A stretch of DNA of 13,698 nt. Source: Acanthaster planci. Taxonomy: Eukaryota; Echinodermata; Asteroidea; Valvatida; Acanthasteridae. The notes beneath the pieces were generated by a model. That model was not told the DNA's origin. It ran no database searches and saw only the letters and a list, made by a program, of their open reading frames with translations. The DNA is taken from positions 435,863-449,560 of the forward strand of contig NW_019091513.1 of the NCBI RefSeq assembly GCF_001949145.1. Reading direction: 5' to 3'. A program made the position numbers and the translations under genes. This document shows, piece after piece, positions 8,281-13,698 of the stretch (its first letter is position 1; every line of letters starts with the position of its first letter).

Positions 8281-9239
8281 GTGAGTAAGGCTTTTGATAT
8301 CTTTTCTCCCCAGCCGCGTTTGCCTTTGAATTTGTACCCCCTCCCACCAAAAACTGGACACGCCCCTGTGTTGCAGAGTAAAGCCTAAGTTCTTTCTAGA
8401 AATCTTGTCCTGATCATCTGTTCTCTATACCGTATGAACCAATGGGATAAGGGCATTGTTAATTTATAAATATATTACAAATCTTCAGAAATATAGAATC
8501 GGTGACATATGCGCCACAGTCAAACTGATCATGATAAAATGCCGCATCCAAGTCTAGGCCAGCACCAACATGATATAGGACTGCAATACCCGCCCTGTTC
8601 GTAATGTGCCTTGCCCGGCTTTCAGGCCTTGCGCAGTACTGTCTGTCTTTACAGAATGACACGATTAAGATCTTTTCTAATGACTCCCCTTTAAGCGTCT
8701 CTCGGTTGGTTATTAAACAAAGACTCGTGCACTGTGAATGCTATTGTAAAATTATAGTACCATCAAAGGGAATACGGGGTTTAGCTAGGATTTAAAAGTT
8801 TTCGATGGTGCACGAGGTTTATAAGAAGATAAAAATCAGTATACTGGCGAAACCGGACCCAACTTTCCTAATCAAGTGGAAATGTCATGTTGATTGGCCG
8901 TCAATGGCAGGCACCCCGTCTGCCCTATTCCGCGTATTCTTTAGTAAAGTAGTGATAAGTTACCTTTTTAAGCCTGAGAAAAAATCTATTGGAACAGAAC
9001 AGTCGTGGAGTGTGGGAAGACACTCTTTATTTAAAAAGTCTTTAACAGTAACAAATATTGTTTTGTTTCGATACTTTTAAATTTCAGTCAGACCTATGAA
9101 TAATACCTATGAAAATAAGTCTTCGAGTGGTTCTCCAGAAAAAAAGGTGGTGACATAATTCTAGACCATTCGTCTTGCAGACCGCTGAGTTACTATAGCG
9201 TTGAGATGTACACGCACCTATACTACTCGTTTAACATTT
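8281..9239. other. Non-coding stretch right of the putative divergent promoter
   Basis: Open frames of 63-91 codons exist on both strands. The minus frame at 8662-8459 has a protein-like middle part (GIAVLYHVGAGLDLDAAFYH) that I do not recognise. Nothing else is seen. Confidence 0.5.
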
Positions 9240-9640
9240 GTCACTTGTTACTCTGCTGCATACGAAGCTGTATTAGGGACATGTAGGGTGAATGACTCTC
9301 TCCTCCTCGAGCGAACTCGTTCGAGTTCTATGTCGCACTTTTATGTCCTGCGTATCACTTGCAGACCTGCCGACATGCTGTACTCCTTCCTAAGGTCAGG
9401 CATTACCACATAATAGATTAAAATTTGAAATGAACTGAAGACTTATTTAAATACCTTTTAATCTATTGTGTGGTAATGCCTGACCTCAGGAAGGAGCACG
9501 GCTAGGTTGCTGGTCTGCACTTGCATCTCCTACGTGGAGGAGAGATTTTTGTTTGTTTCACCGTGCCCCTATTACAGTCTCGTAGCTGAATATAATGTGC
9601 TTTCAAAGTCCAAAGGGGATCAAGTTCGTCAAAGTTCGAA
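9240..9640. repeat. Inverted repeat IR2 (fold-back), core 9380-9423 / 9456-9499
   Basis: The core arms are 44 bp with three mismatches and a 32-bp loop; the inner 41 bp have only two. Outward, pairing continues with indels: TGCAGACC occurs at 9361-9368 (partly) and as its complement near 9512, CTCTCCTCC pairs with GGAGGAGAG at about 9536-9544, and AGGG-ACA...GGTGAA pairs with TTCACCGTGCCCCTATT near 9557. The left arm has an extra block of about 36 bp that itself contains a perfect hairpin GAACTCG-TT-CGAGTTC at 9313-9328. A MITE, a fold-back element or a long-hairpin transcript source are possible. Outer limits are approximate. Confidence 0.85.
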
Positions 9641-12639
9641 GCTTGCACAGGTTTGAATGCTGTGCATATATGTCCACACTGGTTCAGATGAAGTGCCATT
9701 ATCCCACACTTTGCCGACACATTGCTTGACATTCAACGCAAGAATGGGATTTGATCCTCCCTGCAAAGGGTTCGCCACCATCGTCAGGAGACATCTGGGC
9801 ATTATTTTAAAATGGCGACATCCTCTGCTCGCCTACCTACATCACAGGTCGGGTTTTTCAAGACGCAAGTACATGGGAGATGTAGGATTTCGGTGACCTT
9901 AAGGGTAATAGTATGAAAGTCCAAACTCTGAAGGATATACCAGTGTGAGTAAAAATGTGTGGTCGTTCGTTTTTCGGAAGATATTAGGATTTAAAGTTTG
10001 TGACAAATCTGCAGTTAGGATTTTAGGCACGTCCTGTACTGAAGTAACGTTGTGATGTCGACAGCATAAGACAAACTGTCAAAAGAGAGCCATTTACACC
10101 TGTGAGGCTAAATGACGTGTGGGGCTACGTGTGACGATTACTCGCATAGGATTATGTGACGTCGCGGAGTCGACAGCAGTAACTTCACGATAGTTTTATT
10201 TCAATGAAATCCACGGTTTACATTGCCGAAGAGGCAAAATACTAAAGGTAAATGTACTGATTATTCTTCGCGGTGAAAAACGCTCTTTTTAATGGGTTAA
10301 AGCACCTGCCATGCTTGTCCATCAGCAGATGGACCCGCGTATATGCGTGTTCGCCCACTCACAACGCCCTGTAGCTCATGAAATTTGCACAATTACAATA
10401 TTTTCGATTTGACTGTTGAAAAGGCCGCCGTGTTTTTCTGGATTTTTCTCAAAGAAGTTAACTCAAACACGAAATAAGTAAGACAATGGAATGAGAACTG
10501 CGGTTAATATGATATTCCTTATTTTTAATCAGCCAATCTTGTGAAATTACGACAAAAAATCAATGCTGTAACCTTCCTTTAAATCAGTGCTTATACGCCC
10601 TTAACTTGATACGTACGTCCGGCGTAAAGAGAATGGGGGCTCACAGTTAATTAGATTAATTAAGAAGTGCGAGGGAACCCCAAACAATATTTCTGGGCTC
10701 AACTCACGCAATCAGAAGGACGAATTAGTCTTGGTTTCAAGACAGTAAAAGCATATTTTCGATGCTTCTGTAAGCTACTTGCAGAATAATATTAATGCAA
10801 CTGAGCACCGACGTTATTTTTGCGGGCGAATTGCGCCACAGTGCGCCAGGTTGAGACAAATAATTCATGTCACGTGGTCGACAATCCATAGATCTGATGA
10901 CGGGGATTTAGTCGGGTGTCGGGCACTAGGTAAAAGCTACTCACTGCGTGGCCTTATTAATTGTGGGGGTTTTATAGTAACAACGTATTAATGGAAAAGG
11001 TATAGGCCTATTACACATTCGCATGTAACAGCTGCAAGCATGGAGTCTTCATACTCGGTCTGAACTGTGGTGATTGTTCTACACAAAAATGAAGCACGAT
11101 AAATTAAGCTGATTACTGTTGAAGGAAGACGTTTCTTAAAAATCTAAAATTTAACCTCTTCCAGTGCAGCAAAATACGTACTTTCTCAGCTAGATGATGT
11201 AGTTTGCTTCTCTTTTCTAGTTTTACAATGAAGTAATATTCATGATCAATAATGCACGCGCGACAGCTGTGCATAAAATCGTCTTTGCATGAACCAATTA
11301 TAATTTCAATGCAATACAGTTGAAATTAAAATGACTTTTTCCGTCTAAATGTATGCTATATAGAATATAACGAACCCCAATTCCATTACTAAACACCTGT
11401 AAGCCTATTCAGTTCTTCACTTGAAAATTTGCCATACAATGGATCAGAGTGTAATAATTAGTAAAAGTGGGGTAAAAGATTGAAAAAAAGAATCAACACG
11501 ATACGGATACGCAATCCATCATGTCCTTCATTCTCTCATTCCTTCAGTCCTTGTTAATCAGTATAGTGGACCCAGTGGAATCAGTAAAGGGTTACTTGTC
11601 CCCCTTTTTTCAGTTGACTGTACTCGATAATTTAAATGACAGATACGTTCCCTCTAAATGGTGGAATGTACACGACTGGCTCGTACGGTATTTTTGGGGT
11701 TTCCCTCGAAATGCGCTTGATGCCCCCTCTCTGATATCTTCCACGCCCACGTTTGTTCCTAAATATTTGATACGGCATTGTACGCGCATGAAAAGCACCG
11801 TAGAACGTCCAAACGTTTAAGATACCGGTAATAGAAACAAACTTCTGAAATTTATCGTGCTTTATGGTGATTAAGCTTTAATTTTAATCTGGTATTATTT
11901 TCAACAAGCGTCGACCTACCTTTCCGTCTGTGAAGCTAAGGAGGTGAAACTCTCAAGATGGGGTATAGGATATATATATATGCACGGTCATGACTGATTG
12001 GTGAATAAATTCACAGAGCCGTTTTCGGGCGCTATTCAAACCCTACATCTAAGCACCTAGATAAAATTGTTAAAAAGTCATCATAAAAGGTTTTTCTTCC
12101 GCCCTTGAAATTACTTTACCTTCGTAGCAATCTGTGACAAAAGCAAACACAAAATGTCTACAGAAAGGAATACACAGCTCACTAATCTTAGACTAGTCTG
12201 TCCGTTTTACAAGTCGAACGGCTTGATGAGTGCAGCTCACGGAATGTTTTTACTGCTTTCAGTCACAGAATATAGATTTGAACGCACTGTTAGCCACTGA
12301 ATCAAAGGTGAAAACAGTACTATATGCACCTGCTGAGGTCTGATGGATGCCACTGGCCATGGTATGTTCCAAAGTTCACGGCTTGTTTTACATCCATTAT
12401 AATGTGAGCGTGCGTTTACCCGAACGTGTGTCAAACTATGAACATAGTAGCAAAACCTGCATGACGAAATGGTAGAGACTTCATTCACCCTAATCCTAGC
12501 ACTATATGGAAACTACAAGTACTCTGGCCTTTGTCTGCATTTTCAATTTTGCAGAAAGTATTAATGGACTGTTTGTTTATTAATTATATAGACGTATGCT
12601 TAAGCTACTTGGAGGTTTCACAAAACCGAAGTTCCCCAA
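9641..12639. other. Three-kilobase gene-poor stretch
   Basis: Several open frames of 62-99 codons are present, the longest on the plus strand at 11521-11820. None has a recognisable domain or good splice borders. A TGACGTCG CRE-like word lies near 10157, a hairpin GTCCATC-AGCA-GATGGAC near 10318-10335, and a TAGGCCTA word near 11003. It may hold introns of a plus-strand gene starting near 8270, or be intergenic. Confidence 0.5.
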
Positions 12640-12920
12640 AAGGAGCGAAACGTAAGTACATGTACTTGAAGCCAAACTGAGCACATAAAATAACTACTGG
12701 CCTTTGTATAAAGAAAAACGTGCACGGTCCGGTGAGAAATTTAGAACCATTTAACACGGTATATTGAGGGAGTTTAAATTCGACCTATAGCTTACCTGTG
12801 TTACCTCTCAATATTCCGTGTTAATGTTCTAGTATGAATCCGTACTCACTACAAGTTTACAGCGTGTTCAGTGGAATGCTTTATGGCATCTTCACGTCAA
12901 AACCACTTTATTTCTATTTT
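12640..12920. repeat. Inverted repeat IR3 (fold-back), core 12743-12768 / 12807-12831
   Basis: TTAACACGGTATATTGAG (12751-12768) pairs with the complement at 12807-12824 with one mismatch, and AGAAC-AT pairs just outside with a one-base indel. The loop is 38 bp. Weaker pairing extends to about 12640 and 12920, including ACTTGAAG with CTTCACGT. The left outer arm contains the perfect palindrome AAGTACATGTACTT near 12654. Confidence 0.7.
12907..12912 (-). promoter_or_regulatory. Polyadenylation signal for the 13029-13172 exon
   Basis: The minus strand reads GAAATAAAGTGG, a canonical AATAAA 117 nt beyond the TAA stop, which gives a short and typical 3' UTR. It lies in the outer right arm of the 12640-12920 inverted repeat. 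Confidence 0.55.
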
Positions 12921-13028
12921 GATGTAGGCCTATCCTACTTGTAGATTTTTAAGTCTGTGTAACTAGCTCTTAATCAGTACAGTGGTAAAATTTTGAAATT
13001 CCCTTCACTTAAATCCGAAGCAAGTGAC

Positions 13029-13172
13029 TTATTTTAGTTTCTTCTTCAAGTGACTAATGATGTTTCTCTTTTGAACATCACTGTAGTTAAGCATCGACAA
13101 CATGACATTGAGGTTAACCTCGGGCTGGATGTCAGATAAGTAGTAGTACACCGCACTCTTCAAAATCTCAAC
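13029..13172 (-). CDS. Terminal coding exon, GRIP/GRAB-like golgin C-terminus (partial gene)
   Basis: Forty-seven codons plus TAA follow a clean acceptor (CAATTGTTCCCAG|GTTGAG) in phase 0. The peptide starts VEILKSAVYYYLSD, continues NLNVMLSMLNYSDVQKRNII, and ends HLKKKLK. The spacing of EILK, YYYL, ML-ML, S-D-QK and the basic end resembles the GRIP domain consensus (EYLKN, L-K-L, L-TLL-FS-EE). GRIP and the related GRAB domain bring long coiled-coil golgins to the trans- or cis-Golgi through Arl1 or Arf1. The conserved GRIP tyrosine is Ile here, so a GRAB-like or divergent domain is as likely. Codon use, acceptor, stop and downstream polyadenylation signal together argue strongly for a real last exon. 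The family name is much less certain. Upstream exons are not visible in 13173-13698. Confidence 0.65.
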   Translation of the reverse strand, partial: VEILKSAVYYYLSDIQPEVNLNVMLSMLNYSDVQKRNIISHLKKKLK

Positions 13173-13698
13173 CTGGGAACAATTGAATAAGAGTAAACAA
13201 AACCTCCTTAATTAAAAAGGACCATAATGGCAGTGTATGGGTGTTTGAGCCAGACATCGATCAATTTAACTGAAATCTTCATAATTATGATCAAAGGGTG
13301 ATGTCGTTTACAGGAGGCAAGGCAGAAAGTTTTATCTGGAATCTGACAAGCTCTCGTTGTGCTAGTATCACTTGGAACAGTTGTAGCTTCGAGGAAGTTT
13401 TGCTCTTAATTCAAAACAAACTTATTGTAATGACGAAAAATGATCGAACCAGTATAGTTGTAGGTCCCAGATGCAATGGGTCACCCTATTTCTTCTGAGT
13501 CAATGTTAGCATGGCACGCACTCTTCAATGGAGAAATGATACGCAGTTTGATCTAACATTTTTACAATTATTTTTGAAAGCATGACACTACATAGCAGGC
13601 GTCTCATTCTACTCGTTGCTTGCAGCTTGGACAAACATTTTGTGCTCCCTATATAGCAGTGTTGTAGTCGAGTACTTTCCGAGTACCAACGTTCTCCG
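13173..13698 (-). other. Probable intron upstream of the GRIP-like terminal exon
   Basis: It begins at its 3' end with the acceptor at 13173-13174. No second coding exon on the minus strand could be read before the window ends, and the 66-codon plus frame at 13298-13498 has no recognisable feature. Confidence 0.5.

Noticed and set aside
9657-9896. A 79-codon plus frame at the right shoulder of IR2
   Set aside because: It begins at the edge of the repeat and shows no family resemblance. It may be repeat-derived but cannot be supported as a gene.
11521-11820. A 99-codon plus open frame in the gene-poor stretch
   Set aside because: I see no recognisable motif, strong splice border or polyadenylation signal. 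One frame of this length is not surprising in 13.7 kb.
1-13698. CRISPR arrays, toxin-antitoxin modules, phage or bacterial defence genes
   Set aside because: The window is eukaryotic. No spaced identical repeats or prokaryotic gene organisation are present.

Overview
The window is animal nuclear DNA: AT-rich, mostly non-coding, with short coding exons joined by GT-AG introns, a dinucleotide microsatellite, diverged inverted repeats and no bacterial gene packing. The transporter family and its intron phases suggest an animal. The recurring TAGGCCTA-type word (near 11000 and 12926) and the general texture make me favour a marine invertebrate deuterostome such as an echinoderm or hemichordate, but this is an impression and not a demonstration.

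The one gene I can reconstruct nearly whole is on the minus strand between about 7.8 kb and 3.4 kb. It is an SLC46-family (proton-coupled folate transporter-like) major facilitator transporter. It has four coding exons (6783-5787, 5637-5506, 4727-4644, 3694-3534) joined by three phase-1 introns, giving about 457 residues and twelve membrane segments. The 84-nt third exon matches in length, phase and content the 28-codon exon 3 of human SLC46A1 as I recall it. The exact C-terminus is unresolved, because the stop codon overlaps a splice-donor-like GTAAGC. Upstream, a TATA-like box (7819-7811), a donor at 7692 and an acceptor at 6811 suggest a non-coding first exon. Facing it, a plus-strand TATA-like word and a very short ATG exon (8270-8280) may mark a divergent promoter with two CACGTG E-boxes between them. 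That second gene is speculative.

At the right end, 13172-13029 (minus) is a terminal coding exon ending in TAA, with a clean acceptor and an AATAAA about 120 nt downstream. Its 47 residues resemble a GRIP/GRAB-type Golgi-targeting domain. The rest of that gene lies beyond the window or in intron I cannot read.

The remaining sequence is intergenic or intronic. Notable structures are a 45-bp (AG)n tract (1022-1066), a 12-base G run next to an ambiguous base, three separate fold-back inverted repeats (about 2061-2531, 9240-9640, 12640-12920), and a degenerate tandem repeat in transporter intron 2 that carries six AGGTCA nuclear-receptor half-sites. I found no rRNA, tRNA, CRISPR array, intact transposase or reverse transcriptase.
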